This document shows, in pieces, positions 44,759-57,201 of a stretch of DNA of 64,000 nt. A program made the translations under genes and the position numbers. Every line of letters begins with the position of its first letter. Position 1 is the first letter of the stretch. The notes beneath the pieces are model-generated. The model was not told the origin of the DNA. It ran no database searches and saw only the letters and a list, made by a program, of their open reading frames with translations. This DNA is from Quercus robur (taxonomy: Eukaryota > Streptophyta > Magnoliopsida > Fagales > Fagaceae), in NCBI RefSeq assembly GCF_932294415.1, contig NC_065539.1, positions 52,719,501 to 52,783,500 of the forward strand, given 5' to 3'.

Positions 44759-46648
44759 ATGGAACACGGACACTCTCTTGTTATTCCACCTCACTTTGAT
44801 GGGAATAATTATGCTTATTGGAAAGTAAGGATGAAAGCCTTCCTGAAATCAATTGATGAGAGAGTCTGGAACTCAGTTGAATATGGATGGGAGAAGCCCA
44901 TTACTCCTGTTAGTGAGTGGCAAACTTCTCAAAAAGAAGCAACCGCGTTCAATAGCAAAGCTACGAATGCTATCTTTAACGTTGTTTCTATGGAGGAATT
45001 TAAGAGAATCTCTAATGTTGAGGTTGCTCACACTGCTTGGAATATCCTCTAGACTGTGCACGAAGGCACAAAGGCTGTCAAAATTAATAAGTTACAGCAA
45101 TTAACTTTTAAATTTGAAAGCATTAGGATGTTTGATGATGAATCCTTTGATGAATTCTATGCTAAACTTAATGATATTGTTAATTCTGCTTACAACTTGG
45201 GTGCAATCTATGATCAACCTAAAATTGTTAGGAAGATTCTTAGATCTTTAACTGAAGATTTTAGACCTAAAGTGATTGCCATCACTGAGAGCAAAGATGT
45301 GGACTCCATCCCTGTTGATGAACTTGTAGGATCTCTTCAGTCTTATGAGTTGGACCTACCTAAGACTAGCAAATCCAAATCAATGGTTCTTACTAGAAAA
45401 TCCAAATCAATGGTTCTTAAGTCAGTTGATGATGTTGATGTTGGTGGATTTGATGATGAGCTCTCTGCTACAAAGGTTGCCTACCTTGCCAAGAACTTTA
45501 GGAATTTCCTTAGAAATAACAACAGAAGGGCAAAAGATAAGAACATTGCTGAACCTTGAAACTTTAGGAAGAATGATCCCACTAAGGTTAACAACACTGA
45601 TAAACCTAGAGAAAAAGTAGGTCAACCTTCTAATAATTCTATGGGTCCTCAATATTTTGGATGTCAAGGGTATGGTCATATGAAATCTGAATGTCCTACA
45701 TACTTAAGGTCTAAGGGTAAGGCTATGGCTATAATCCTTAGTGATGATGAAGTTTCTAATGATGAGTCTGGTTGTGACAAGGATGGAAACTTCATTACTT
45801 TCACTACTACTGCTGTAATCAATGAAAGCTTGTCTGTTGAAAAGAACCCTTCTGATGGGGAACTCTCTGAGGATGCAGATCTTCAAGAAGCCTATAATAA
45901 ACTTTGCAAAGTTGCTACAAAGGATGCTATGAATGTTGAATTAGGCTTAAAGAAAATTGCATCTCTTAAGCTTGAAAAGAAAAATTTGCTTGTTAAATTG
46001 TTTGATGCTAATGATCTTTTGAATAATGTGAAGACTGAGAACATGCTCTTGCTTGAAAAAGTTAAGAATTTGGAACATGATCTATCTATTGCTAGAGAAC
46101 AAACTGATAGGTCTGCAAGCTCCAAACTTGCTCACATGCTAAGTGTTCAAAAGTCTTCCTCTGACAAAACTGGCTTAGGTTTTGTAGAAAGCATCTTTGT
46201 GTCTGCACCCCATTCTACAAACTTTGTACCTTCTTCTTCTTCCGAAACCCTTGTGAGTGAGGTTGTCAAACCCTCTGTAAGTGAGGCTAAATCTGTAGAA
46301 GTTACACCTCCTAGGAAGATTAGGGTTGATCTTTATGAGTCTAAACCTAAGGCTCCTAACCCTCCTAAGGGCAAGACACATGATAAGCCTGCATGGGTTT
46401 ATCACTTTTGTGGAAAGTCTGGGCACATTCGTCCAAACTATTACAAGCTGCAAGCTGCTAAGAGAGCAAACAAACCAAAAGTGTTTGTGCCTCAAGCACA
46501 AGATCCTATGGTACTTATTGGTGAATTGGTAAAGGCTCTAGACCTTTATTCCAATCCTGGAGTTGGTAATCACTCTCATGTGAATAATAACTCAAATGCT
46601 CGAGGTGCATCTAAAAAGTTTTGGATACAAAAGGCTCAGTCTAAGTGA
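44759..46648 (+). pseudogene. Gag region of element II
   Basis: It opens with a DUF4219-like head (FDGNNYAYWKVRMKAFLKSI), then UBN2 (DDESFDEFYAKLNDIVNSAY), a zinc-knuckle-like FGCQGYGHMKSEC, a long coiled coil (about 45880-46120), and a second knuckle-like segment YHFCGKSGHIRPN. Broken in a few places; a fossil. Confidence 0.8.
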
Positions 46649-48624
46649 GTCTTTCTGACATGGTCCTTGTGCTTCAATGCTATACTCTTTGTGACCATTG
46701 TTCTTTTTTTTTTTTTTTTCTTTCTTTGTTTCTAGGATATGCATTGCATTACATTCATACATTTCATTCTATGACTGTTTTTTGTTTCTTCTTTTCAAAA
46801 TAAATATAAAAAAAAGGGAAAAAGGAAAATGGAAGCAAATTGTGTTTTGCATTATTTTCTTGGCATTGAAAACAAGGTTGGTCAATTTATTTTCACATAA
46901 TATGTCTTTGTTCCTTGTTTAGCTTGGATGAGCTTATTTATTACACTTTACTAGTTGAAGCTTTGTAGTGCATGTTGTGTGAGAAAGACGTTTATAGTTT
47001 TTGATCACTTTGTCTTGATCTTGAAGTCACATGTCTTTGACTATCAGACTTGAACCTTTGGAGAAAGGCATAAATAACCTTCTCACCATGGTTCACTAGC
47101 CAATCATGACCACCTTAGTGCATATCGTAAGATTGTGTGCTCGAGAAAATGTAGCACATGCACAAAAAGAACATAAGGTGTCACCTCAGTTTAAATCCTT
47201 AAAATTGGTGTGTACATTATTGGACTTAAAGTTAAATCAATCAAATAAAATTGGTGTGTACATTATCCCGACTATTTTAATAAATTTCTACTAAATTAAA
47301 ATTTGTGTGTACAATATGAGGCAAATCAAGAAACTTACATGATTGTAAGCTTATGATCTAGGAGATGTGAGAGTTATATGATGTAACTATTTAGGTGATA
47401 GTCTTTTTCAAATTCTATGTGATGAATTTTGTAGACTTTGTGTTTGATTTCTATTTACATATCACCTCACATGTATCTCAAGCTTTTGCTAGTTGCACAC
47501 ACTACACAAGTTACTCTTTGCTAAACTTTGTACATGTTATTGTGTGTGTCTTTGGTTTGACCAACCAAGTTTGAAAATTGCTTGAGTTTTATGCAAATCA
47601 TATTTGATGCTTGAGAGTTTAAGAGAATGGTTTGAACACCTTAAATTTTGGGGAAAAATGGGTTCAAAACTTGTGTTTTTGAGAAGCATTTCATCTCATA
47701 CTCATGCATTTTATTCATAAAATTCAATGCTTTGAGGAGTTTCTGCAATATTTTGCTTTGTTTCTTGGCTCTGTGTATTTCAATCGATCGAATTTGTTTT
47801 TCAATCAATCGAAATTGCAATTAAAAATTCTTGGCTTGGTTCTGTGTGTTTCGATCGATCGAACCTAATTTTCGATCAATCGATAATCGTAGAGAGAGTT
47901 TTTTAAAACACTTGATTCTCACGTGTTCAAACACTTTCTCTCTTTATCCGATCGGTCAAGGCTCCAATCAAGATTTTTTGTTGTTTTTCTCCATTCTTTT
48001 TGCAAGGTTTTTCTCCTTTAAGGCCGGTAAGACCCTTTTACCCTTCTTTTTGCATTTATTTTCATGTTTCATGCATCAAATCATGCATTTGTTTTGAACT
48101 TATAGGATTTTGGGGTTTTTGATGTTTCGAGCTTATTTTCTTCAAATTGATCAATGGGTTTTTGTCATATGAGGATGTATAATTGTTCTTGATGGTTTAA
48201 TTTGATCAATTTGTTGTTTTGTGAGAAATTGAAATTTCTAGGGCTTGAATATACCCGAATTGGGGATTTTGTTCAAATTGGGTTTAATTGATGAAATTGG
48301 CTTGTTGGATTGATTAATTTGATCATTATGAATTGTTTTTTACCTTGTGTAATGATCAATTGGTCAATTTGGTACAAATTGAACAAGTGGTTTTTCAAAA
48401 TTTTGGGGTTTTTTGTTATAAACTCTATGCTCAAGCCAATTTTGTGATTTTAAACTTAAATTGAACTTGATCTCACTGCATTTAGAGCATGCATCATGTC
48501 ATTATACTGCTCATGCATCATATAGATTTTTATTTTTTATTTTTTATTTTTTTTTGTGCTAACTTGCAGTCTGCCCTTGTTTTTTTTCTTTTTGTTCTTT
48601 TCGGTCTTGTCCTTACCCTAGCAC
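46649..48624 (+). other. Non-coding middle of element II
   Basis: T-rich DNA matching 30821-33161 in element I. Two pairs of CGATCGATCGAA-type boxes lie at 47782-47885, some 750 bp ahead of the second ORF. No gene. Confidence 0.7.
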
Positions 48625-49732
48625 CATGCCTAGGAAGACTAGAGCCCATAGGATAGCCTCCTCTTTATCTGAGCCTCCCTTTTAGAGTAAGTTGTTTCCG
48701 AGTGAGAAAAACAAGGAACTATATGAGACTTTGAACATTAGGAGAAAGATTTGGGCTGAGCGTAAGGTTTTCTAGATGAGCTAGATCCTGCCATTAGGGA
48801 AAACTTTGAGCATAGGGGTTGGTTGCCACTGTTGGATATTGGTCATCCTCCTCCAGCTGCCCTGATTAAAGAGTTCTACTCGAACCTCTCTATTCGCATC
48901 TATGATTCCAACACTTTAGTAAAGAGTTGGGTACGAGGTGTAGAGTATACCATTACTCCTAGGGTAGTGGTTGATGCTCTTGGGGTATCGTTGGTCCAGC
49001 ACCCTATCTATCCCTATGATGAGTCTCCTCCCTTGGACGACATCATGTCTTACATCACTGGGACTTATATCCGGTGGGGTTTTGATCCTCGGATCACTTC
49101 TGCTGAGCTCACTGAGACTACCTATCTTTCCTTTAGGATAGCGTGTCATTCCTTGTGGCCTATCTCTTATCTGCACACCATTCCTTTGGAGCGATGTGCA
49201 TTTTTGTACGCTCTTGTTACTGATGCTCCTATCAGTTTTCCTAATTTGTTTCTTTGTTCTGTGAATGAGGTTTATAGGAGTTCTTCTGTTGCTCATGCTC
49301 TTTTTCATCCTATTTTTCATTCATTGGATTTTGCTGTTTTTAGGGTTAGATGACTTCCCCGCTTCTGAGCCTGTACACATAGTTGCTCCCATAGGTGCCA
49401 CCTTTCTTAGGCAAAGGGCTGCTCATATGCGAGAGAGCTCTAAACGTCCTAGAGTTGAGCCTTCTGGTACCGCACCCCCTCCTCCCTCTTGTACAGGTAC
49501 TACTTCTGGTGAGGCGTCTGCTGATCCTGTTGGTGGTGGTGCTGCTGTTGTTCCTCCACAATCTACTTCGGATGACTTTGACATTCGTCATACATTGGAG
49601 ACTGTCATGATTGTTCAGGCGGCTCATGGTCAGCTTTTGGTGGACATGCTTGATGAGCTCCGTACTTTGCGAGCAGATTTGGCGCATCTTAGACGTTCGC
49701 CTTCGCCACCTCCTTTTGATGATGGTTTCTGA
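48625..49732 (+). pseudogene. Second ORF of element II (Transposase_32-like)
   Basis: Starts MPRKTRAHRIA as in element I. The core is well conserved (LIKEFYSNLSIRIYDSN, GVEYTITPRVVVDALGVSLV, HSLWPISYLHTIPLE), followed by a P/S/T/A-rich linker and a helical tail (LLVDMLDELRTLRADLAHLR). Broken in a few places; a fossil. Confidence 0.75.
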
Positions 49733-50252
49733 TTGCCCTTTGGCATTCTGTCACAAAAAGGGGGAATACACTTGTAGAGGATTTTTGTAGTTAGGGGGAG
49801 ATTTTTGTATGTTGGAGCTTGTGGAGCTATTAGATTGTATCTAGGTGCTTTATTGTGTACTTACTTTTTGGCTCTTGATGTATTGTTTTTGGGCTATACA
49901 TGATAGGGGGAGATACTTTGAGATACATTGTTATCCATGTTTCTTGTTTCACTGCTCATTGATTTATATTTATGAGTTGTTCATGATATATGTCTTTGTT
50001 TTGTGTTTTGTGAAGTCAAGAATTTATTTTTGTTTTGCTTGTATTTTCCACACACATGTTTATGTGTTTGTTGAGCATTTCAGGAAAAATACAGGTTGAT
50101 TCAGTCGTGCTGCTGTCTACACTTACAATTGATGGATAGTGGTTAGGTTGAATTTTTTTTTGTAATGGGCTTTATTGTTTGTAAAGGGTTGTTTTCCTTG
50201 TAACTTTGAGCATTGTGTTTGTGTCTTGTCATGGATTGCCAAATGGGGAGTT

Positions 50253-51095
50253 TGTTAGGTTCTAAGTACTTAGGAATTTATGTATTAGAACTCTAATTTG
50301 TATTGTTGGCAAACTATGATTAAAACAGGTTTTTAGTCTTGTTTAGACTTGCTCAAAGTATAGGTCTTTTGTGTAAAGTTGGAATCGAGCTGTTACAGAA
50401 TTCATTGTGCAATTTGGTCTGGCTTGATCGATCGAGAATTAGACTCAATCAATCGAAATTCGGGCAGAATGTTTTTCTGCAGTATTTTCCAACTCAGCCC
50501 TAAGCCCATATGACGTGTAGGGTTTTATGTTTTGCCCTAGTTATAAAAGGGAAACCCTAGCCACGTTTTTGTGGTTGCTCTATTTTGCTCTGTGTGTGAA
50601 TCTCTTTTGAGATTTGAGAGGTGGTTTCCTTCACAGATGCTTAGGATTATCAAGGAGGAGATTTTATTGAGAGCTTGATGATCATTCAGTTGCTGCACTA
50701 AAGAGCTTAAAGAAACACAAGCGGGTGTGCTTGTATCTGTTGGAGAATCCAAGAAAGAAGGAGTCCATGGTCTTGAAGTTTGCACGTGGTCATGTTAGTA
50801 AGTTTCTACTAGTGGGTAGCAATAGGATATTAGTGGTCTAAGTCGCTATTGTAAAACTTCGATTCTTTCATAGTGGATTCAGGTTTACTTTGAGGATAGC
50901 TAGGCTAAATCCTCCTCAGGTTTTTACTGGTGTGGTTTCCTGGGTCATCATATCTTTGTGTTCTTTATATTCTGCACTTTACATTGATATGATTATTTGA
51001 TTGTGTTAACCTAGATCTAAAATTTGGATTAAGTAATCACCTGGCTAATTTACTAGGTTAATTCAGTTGTGTTTTAAGGGGTCTAAAAACAAACA
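50253..51095 (+). repeat. 3' LTR of element II
   Basis: 843 bp starting TGTTAGG, preceded by a purine-rich AAATGGGGAG tract. Confidence 0.9.
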
Positions 51096-52866
51096 AAGAC
51101 CTCTACATGAGAACCAATCTTTGAGGATGAACTAGGGGCTGTCCCATCAGTTTTTTGCCACCCTCTACCTGACGTGAACAGTGCCCGAAGGCTGTCATAT
51201 TAGCTGAAGTCTAAAGGATGATGGAACTCCATCATCTTCCTTAAGACTGTACCTCTAGCGGAAGGGGAGTTGAAACCAAATTATCCAAACCTCAATAAAT
51301 TGATGCTATAAATGTTTAAAACGTTCAAGACATGATTCATGTGCCAAGCCCATGAATCCTAAAGGGGAAAAATTGGGAACATGCGGTTTGGAGGGTATAA
51401 AGGGATCTCCAGTGGAACCCCTAAAGTGGACTTAAAGTTTGACACCTGGCTTGGGGTGTTGAAATCTTACTTCTTGGGGGTCCAAATCTCAGTTGTAGCA
51501 TTAGAATTCGTTCTTGATACACGCCTTAATCCCATTGATTAAGCTCAGCCTTAGAAATCCTGGCATTTAATGCAAAACACTTCAAAAATCCCATCATTAC
51601 CCAAAGAAGCAAGGCAGTTCCTAAAGTAAATCTCCTACTTCTGACTAAAAATCCCAGGAAGATTAACCTGGATTCACTACCTCTGATTAATCCTAAGTTT
51701 TTTGGATTCTTGTTAATTAATGCTTCTCTGAATCTCCATTATAAAAACATAAGCACCTCAACCCACTGGAGGACAACCACTCCCTCTGAAACTCTTGATT
51801 TGCTTGCCACTTTGCTGGTGTTTTAGCTTTCCTTAAGCTCACCACTCATTATCTTTGGCCCACACTCATCTAATCTCAGATATTCTTTTTCCCCCCTTTT
51901 ACACAGCTACGGCTCATAAATGTCTCCCAACTAGTCACAAACAGCCTACTACTCACAAAAAGCCTTGATCTCAATATTAATCCTATCCCACTCACTCAAA
52001 ACAGCCCACATTCACCTCGTTCATGCCTTATAAACACACATTCACCAAAAATCTTAGTTTAATACTCGCTGCACTGAGCTTGGATCTCTCTCTCCCTTCA
52101 CACCATGCCAAATAACTTCTTTTTCATCACTATGCAGCCACTAATATTTACTTATTGTTTTACTATGGGAGGCTATAATGTATTTGAGACTTTTTGGAAT
52201 TTTTTCTTCATATTAATGTAATGATGGTTAAGAGTATTGTGGACCCTATTGAACAAAATACATAAGAATTTCCTGAAGTTAATGCTTTATTAAATTTATT
52301 TAATAATTGAATATAATTTACCATACCGTTGGAGGACTGATTTAAGTTATGATGTTGTAAAAGGACTAATAATATAAAAAACTAATAACATTAATGTGTT
52401 TATTGGGCTTAATTGTTGTCTTCTCGTGAGGGTGTAGCCTCTATCTCTTGCTTGGGCGGGCTTACACGATATCGAAAGCCAAGGCTTTATTTCAAGGGCC
52501 TATCATCGAGTTTCGGCTTGGCTACTCTATATTCTATTTGGGAACATCAAAATTTTCCCCACAACATAAGTCAAATGCCGAATTACAAGACACCCATAAA
52601 ATGACAATAAATAAAAAACTTATTTTTACAAAAAAGTTCCAACCTTCAAAAACAGAACTCACAAGACAAATGCAAATTACAAGTCACACATAATATGACT
52701 TGACAAATACAGAACTTATCTTCAAACAAAGCTAAATTGATAACTTTTTCAAATGACTTTTACTTTTCTAATGTTTGCCTCTTGAATGGTTACATGGTAA
52801 TCGCATACACCAATTCATTGCACCACACCATGCATATTTTAATTTATCAAATGATACCTAGTCAAA
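51096..52866. other. No recognised gene; probable old dispersed repeat, then CYP82 3' flank
   Basis: 51096-52130 is more GC-balanced and loosely resembles 14220-14900. 52390-52600 includes a GGGCGGGCTTACACGATATC segment of unknown origin. The last few hundred bases are likely the 3' flank of the CYP82 gene and match the flank of the pseudogene at 21830-21919. Confidence 0.4.
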
Positions 52867-55153
52867 TTATGCATATACTTGAGCATGAAGGCGAGGAGTG
52901 AGATAAACTTCAAGTGGGGTAGCTTTCGGGTTTGTAAGTCCACCTTTTTCTGTCATGTCCACAGGTTCATTTGATGGGCTTGAAATTTCAAAAGCATGCA
53001 ACAAAGTAGCAAGTGTGAGTTGCATAACTTGCAAGGCAAATGAGATCCCAGGGCACATTCTTCTACCACTACCAAATGGTATCAATTCAAAATTTTGGCC
53101 TCTAACATCAACATCCTTGTGAGTTGTAAGAAATCTTTCAGGTCGAAATTCACTAGGATCCACCCACACATTTGGGTCTCGATGGAGTTTTGGAAGATTA
53201 AAAATAAGTCGTGTGCCTGCTGGGACGTGGTAACCAACCAAAGTACAGTCTTCCATTGACTCGTGTGGCACTAGGAGTGGTACAGCAGGGTATAAACGCA
53301 TTGTCTCTTTAAGGATAGCTTGGAGATATACCAAATTTTTCATATCTGATTCTTTCACTTGCCTTTCTCTACCAATATGGATGTCTAATTCTTCTTGAGC
53401 TTTTTTTAAGGTCTCAGGGTTGTTGAGAAGTAAAGAGAGAGCCCATGTCAATGTTATTGTTGATGTGTCTGAAGCCGCTAAGATAAGGGCCTACAAAAGT
53501 AACATAATATGAATTGGTTAGAATGTTAGATGGTCGGCTAAAGCTTTAAGATTTCTGGCCATGGTCCAAGAATCTTTAGTAGCATCAAGAATTCACAAGA
53601 TAAACCATTATGCACAAGATAATTATCATGAAATTTTTTGAACATTTTTATTCTGTAAAATGAAGTTCCAGATCCATGTTGAATTTTATGTGAGACATGG
53701 GAAATACAAATATTCTGTACCACTTTTTGTGTTGTACTTTATGCTCCATTAATTGTGGTATGCCATGTGTTTGGTTTTATTTTATTTCATTTAAAACTTC
53801 AATTATTTTATAAAATTAAAAAAGTAAAAACAATACATAACAAGTTGTGATTCATAAAATATAAAGTGGAATATAAAAAGTAGTACAGAGAATTTGTATT
53901 TCTTACATAGGCCATGCATGTGTTCATCTATCTAAGAAATTTAATTGTTAGTCTACAAAGTCAATGGATCAACTCTACAAATTCAATAAAACAGTGTTTA
54001 TTATACAAATTATTTTATACAATTTTACAAACACAAAAAAAAAGGGTTATAATTTCAGTTTTTTTTTTTTCACGTGTTAAAAATTGTGTAAAATAACGTG
54101 TGTTTAACAAGTTAACCTAATTGAATATATGTAGCAAATGGGATTTTGGAAATATATTATACTATGTGTGAATTAATAGGGTTATCAAAAGCTTACGAGG
54201 CATGTAGCTTTGACGATTGTATCAACATCAGAACTGGAAGTCTCATCATCATCAGTGACAATGGATAGCATTACATCCATAAAATCTTGGTGTTCCTTCA
54301 ACCCACCAGAAATTTTCCTCTGCTTATGCTCCTCTAGCCATTCTTTAGTCACATCGTCCAATTCTTTTGCAGTTTTCTTCATGGCTTTCTCACGTCCCCC
54401 CACGTCCAACCACCTTAGATATGGAAGTGCATCTGAGACCACAAACTCTCCACTCAAACCCATAAAATTTCTCAATGCCTTTCGACACTGATCATTTTTA
54501 TCATTCTCAACCTTGGTCGTAGCCTTACCAAATCGTTGTCCTACAACCATCCTACATATTATGTTTAGGGCTGTGCACCCTAGCCATCTCTCCATCTCCA
54601 ATATCACCTTGTTGTTCTTGACCAATAGCTTATGTATCTCTTTTATAGAATCATTTACCTCGGCCTCTCGAACGTGTTTGAGCGTTTCAAGGCGGTGGTT
54701 TGAGAGGACCTCTAGCGTGACCATTTTTCTCACTTGGCGCCAGAAGGGACCATAAGGGCTGAACCCAAACAAAGCATAGTTGTAGCCCAAGATTTCTGCA
54801 GCTAAACCTTTAGGACGGTTGGCAAAGACTTTGTCATTGGTAGTAAAACACTCTTTGGCTATCTCCCAACTGCTTACTATTATTGTTCGATGCACACCCA
54901 ACCAAATGGTGAAGATTGGTCCATACTTTTCAGCCATGTTACCCAAGGCTATATGCGCCGGTTGTGACCTTCCTAACTGGTGGAGGTGGCCAATCAAAGG
55001 CCAAGCCCCACCAGCTTCAGGTAGAACTGATCTTTGTTTAGTAGCAGTTCTTTGAACTCTTCTTGATATCCATATAATTAGAAATAATATGAACATGAAA
55101 ATGGCGAATATGCTAGCCATAGAATTTGTGAAGAATGGGCAGGAGAAGAGCAT
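52867..55153 (-). CDS. CYP82-type cytochrome P450 monooxygenase, intact (2 exons)
   Basis: Exon 1 is 54197-55153 (donor GTAAGC), the intron is 706 bp, and exon 2 is 52867-53490 (acceptor TTTTGTAG). Together they encode about 526 residues, the usual CYP82 length. A hydrophobic anchor (about 14-29, [14 protein letters not shown]) places it on the endoplasmic reticulum; then comes the proline hinge and [11 protein letters not shown]. The I-helix AASDTST (about 324-330) has the acid and alcohol residues for oxygen activation, ETMR (381-384) is the K-helix ExxR, PERF (436-439) follows, and [10 protein letters not shown] (458-467) holds the heme cysteine. CYP82 enzymes oxidise specialised metabolites such as terpenoids, alkaloids or coumarins; this substrate is unknown. 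Start chosen at 55153; MASIF at 55120 is an alternative. No break seen. Confidence 0.92.
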
Positions 55154-55195
55154 GGTTGATGTTTCTGGTGAGTGACAATTAATGGTTTTGTGGGA

Positions 55196-55210
55196 AAATA
55201 TATATAGCCC
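55196..55210 (-). promoter_or_regulatory. TATA region of the intact CYP82 gene
   Basis: The minus strand reads GGGCTATATATATTTT, about 45-55 bp before the ATG. The same GGGCTATA segment is kept in the orphaned promoter at 35650-35664, which supports its role. Confidence 0.6.
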
Positions 55211-55272
55211 AAACTTAGTAAGGAGGTGGTTCTTACAAGATACGTGGCAAGCAAGCTGAAAAATAAAATTAG

Positions 55273-55497
55273 ACATACAACTAGATAAGATAAGATATAC
55301 AACATCTATTTGACCCATACTGATAAGATATGCAACTAGATAAGATAAGATATATAAGATATACAACTAGATAAGATAAGATATACAACATCTATTTGAC
55401 CCATACTGATAAGATATACAACTAGATAAGATAAGACGTATAAGATATACAACTAGATAAGATAAGATATACAACATTTATCTGACCCATGCTGATA
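55273..55497. repeat. GATAAG-rich tandem repeat upstream of CYP82
   Basis: Three copies of a unit of about 55 bp (ACTAGATAAGATAAGATATA, then CAACATCTATTTGACCCATA and CTGATAAG) are interleaved with shorter copies of its first half. The array has about a dozen GATAAG or GATAAGA words. It starts about 120 bp before the start codon and 65 bp past the TATA region. Confidence 0.85.
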
Positions 55498-56151
55498 GAT
55501 TAGGTAAGAAAATATCTCCTCAGTTTTTTCCTCTTTTGTTTTTGTTTTGTTTGTTTTTTTTTTTTTTTTTTTTTGATTTTTTGTTTTTTTTCATTATTTT
55601 CTTCTCCATTATTAGACGGTGTAAAGCACAATTGATTGTTTAACGATATACTAGCAAGTAGCAATCACAATCTTATTGTCAAAATTTTCTGTGGACAACA
55701 CAATAGAAAGGATTCTAAGATAAAGAGCAATTAAAGTAGTCTCTATATATATATATATGTGTGTGTGTGTGTGGGTGGGTGGGTGAGGGGGGGGGGGGGG
55801 TGGTTTCAAGATAAAAATTTATTTATTTTTTGTATTTTACTCAGTCACTTTTTAAACAATCATATCATATTCATTATTCTATACTTTATTTTTTTTTTTC
55901 ACTTTAGTAAAATATTTCTTTTATTTATTTGATCTATTAATTTTTTCTTACTTTTCAAAGTACTGCTTTCCTTTATTTCAGTTATCAAAACATAAAAAAT
56001 TAAAAATTAAAAATAAAAAGAATTTCAGTATCATTTTTCTACTTTAAGAAACAGCTAGCAAGAGACCCCAATGTGATTGCATTAAGTCCCAAGCACGGTA
56101 ACGTCAATCACAATCACAAATCTTGCTTTACATATGATTTTTTTTTTTTTT
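55498..56151. other. AT-rich DNA with simple repeats
   Basis: A poly-T tract (55554-55575) and a (GT)n-(GGGT)n-poly-G tract at 55757-55803. No gene. Confidence 0.5.
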
Positions 56152-56429
56152 GGATTCATATCTTTTAGATTTTCTAGGGTTCTTTACCAAATAGATTTCC
56201 TTAAATCTTAACTATTATTCTTTAATAATTTAAAAGTCTAGATTTTGTCATGTCAGCATTCCACTAACAATACTCTTAAAATAATAAAATGATGTTGCAA
56301 ATAAAACAATTAAGATTATTGTTAGTGGAATGCTGACATGGCAAAATCTAGACCCTTAAATCATAAAATGGTGATTAGGATTTAAGGAAATCTATTGGTA
56401 GAGTACCCTAGGAAATTTAGAAGATCTGA

Positions 56430-56433
<4 letters not shown>
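56152..56433. mobile_element. MITE with long inverted repeats
   Basis: The ends are inverted copies over about 60 bp or more: GGATTCATATCTTTTAGATT on the left and GGATTCAGATCTTCTAAATT from the right. A second inner pair (TTAGTGGAATGCTGACATGG and its mirror near 56250-56273) makes the whole 282 bp fold back. Both ends abut T-rich tracts, so the target duplication cannot be read. Confidence 0.8.
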
Positions 56434-56460
<27 letters not shown>

Positions 56461-57201
56461 CCTGTTTGTGATTTTCTACAATTGCTGCAGGAGACATATA
56501 AGAGTAGATAAATTACTTATGAATATGTTAAAGAATGTTCTAAGTACATTGGTTTAGAAACTATTTTTAAAAACATTTTACAAGAAAATTTTAAAAAAAA
56601 TTGTTAATTTTGTTGACAACTTTTAATATTTTCCACAAAAATTGTACCAAAAATTTTATAATATAATTTATTAATAATGGTTTGAAAAAATCTCTAGTAC
56701 TTTTCCGTTTTGGTTTTTTCTTTCTTTTGTTTGAAACAATCTCTAGTACTTTTCTGAGTCATCTACTTGTTCTGTATAAATATTATTCCATGATATATCA
56801 TTTTCTTTCTAATAGACTTGTGTGGCTTATATTTAAATGACAAAATTATTAACCCACGAGCTAGGGGAAGAAATAAAACATAAGCAACAATAAATTATTG
56901 TAAAACAACAAAGGAGGGCCCTCCAAAGAGTAGGAGAGCACAACCTTTTCATGTATAGTTTTGAGTGGCAAGTTCTGAGCGGTAGATATCACGTATATAT
57001 GAACCCATCATTAATATCATTTTTAATTTCACCACTCACAACCTATCACTTTAGCTAGTTGTAGAAAAAAATGTGTCTCTAAATTTATTCTTTTGACAAA
57101 AGTGGGAGGGCTATGCCCTAAATCAAAAGAACATGTGATTCATGTGAATGCAATGAATATATATCTCGCATGTAAAAAAATTGTTATTGAAAGCTCGAAA
57201 A
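56434..57201. other. No recognised gene
   Basis: AT-rich spacer with a repeated 'acaatctctagtacttttc'-like segment near 56690 and 56735. I see nothing else. Confidence 0.4.

Larger units (their letters stand above)
43846..51095 (+). mobile_element. Non-autonomous LTR retrotransposon, element II (two-ORF, pol-less)
   Basis: LTRs are 43846-44685 (840 bp) and 50253-51095 (843 bp), clearly related to those of element I. Flanking pentamers are GAGAC (43841-43845) and AAGAC (51096-51100). The primer-binding site TGGTATCAGAGCG follows the 5' LTR. Inside, a UBN2 gag region with zinc knuckles and coiled coil (44759-46648), a T-rich middle and a second Transposase_32-like ORF (48625-49732) follow in order. 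No protease, integrase, reverse transcriptase or RNase H. Broken in several places. Confidence 0.9.

Noticed and set aside
55154-55366. N-terminal extension of the CYP82 frame up to an ATG at 55366
   Set aside because: It runs through the TATA region and the GATA repeat; the length and hydrophobic anchor of P450 proteins fit the start at 55153 or 55120.
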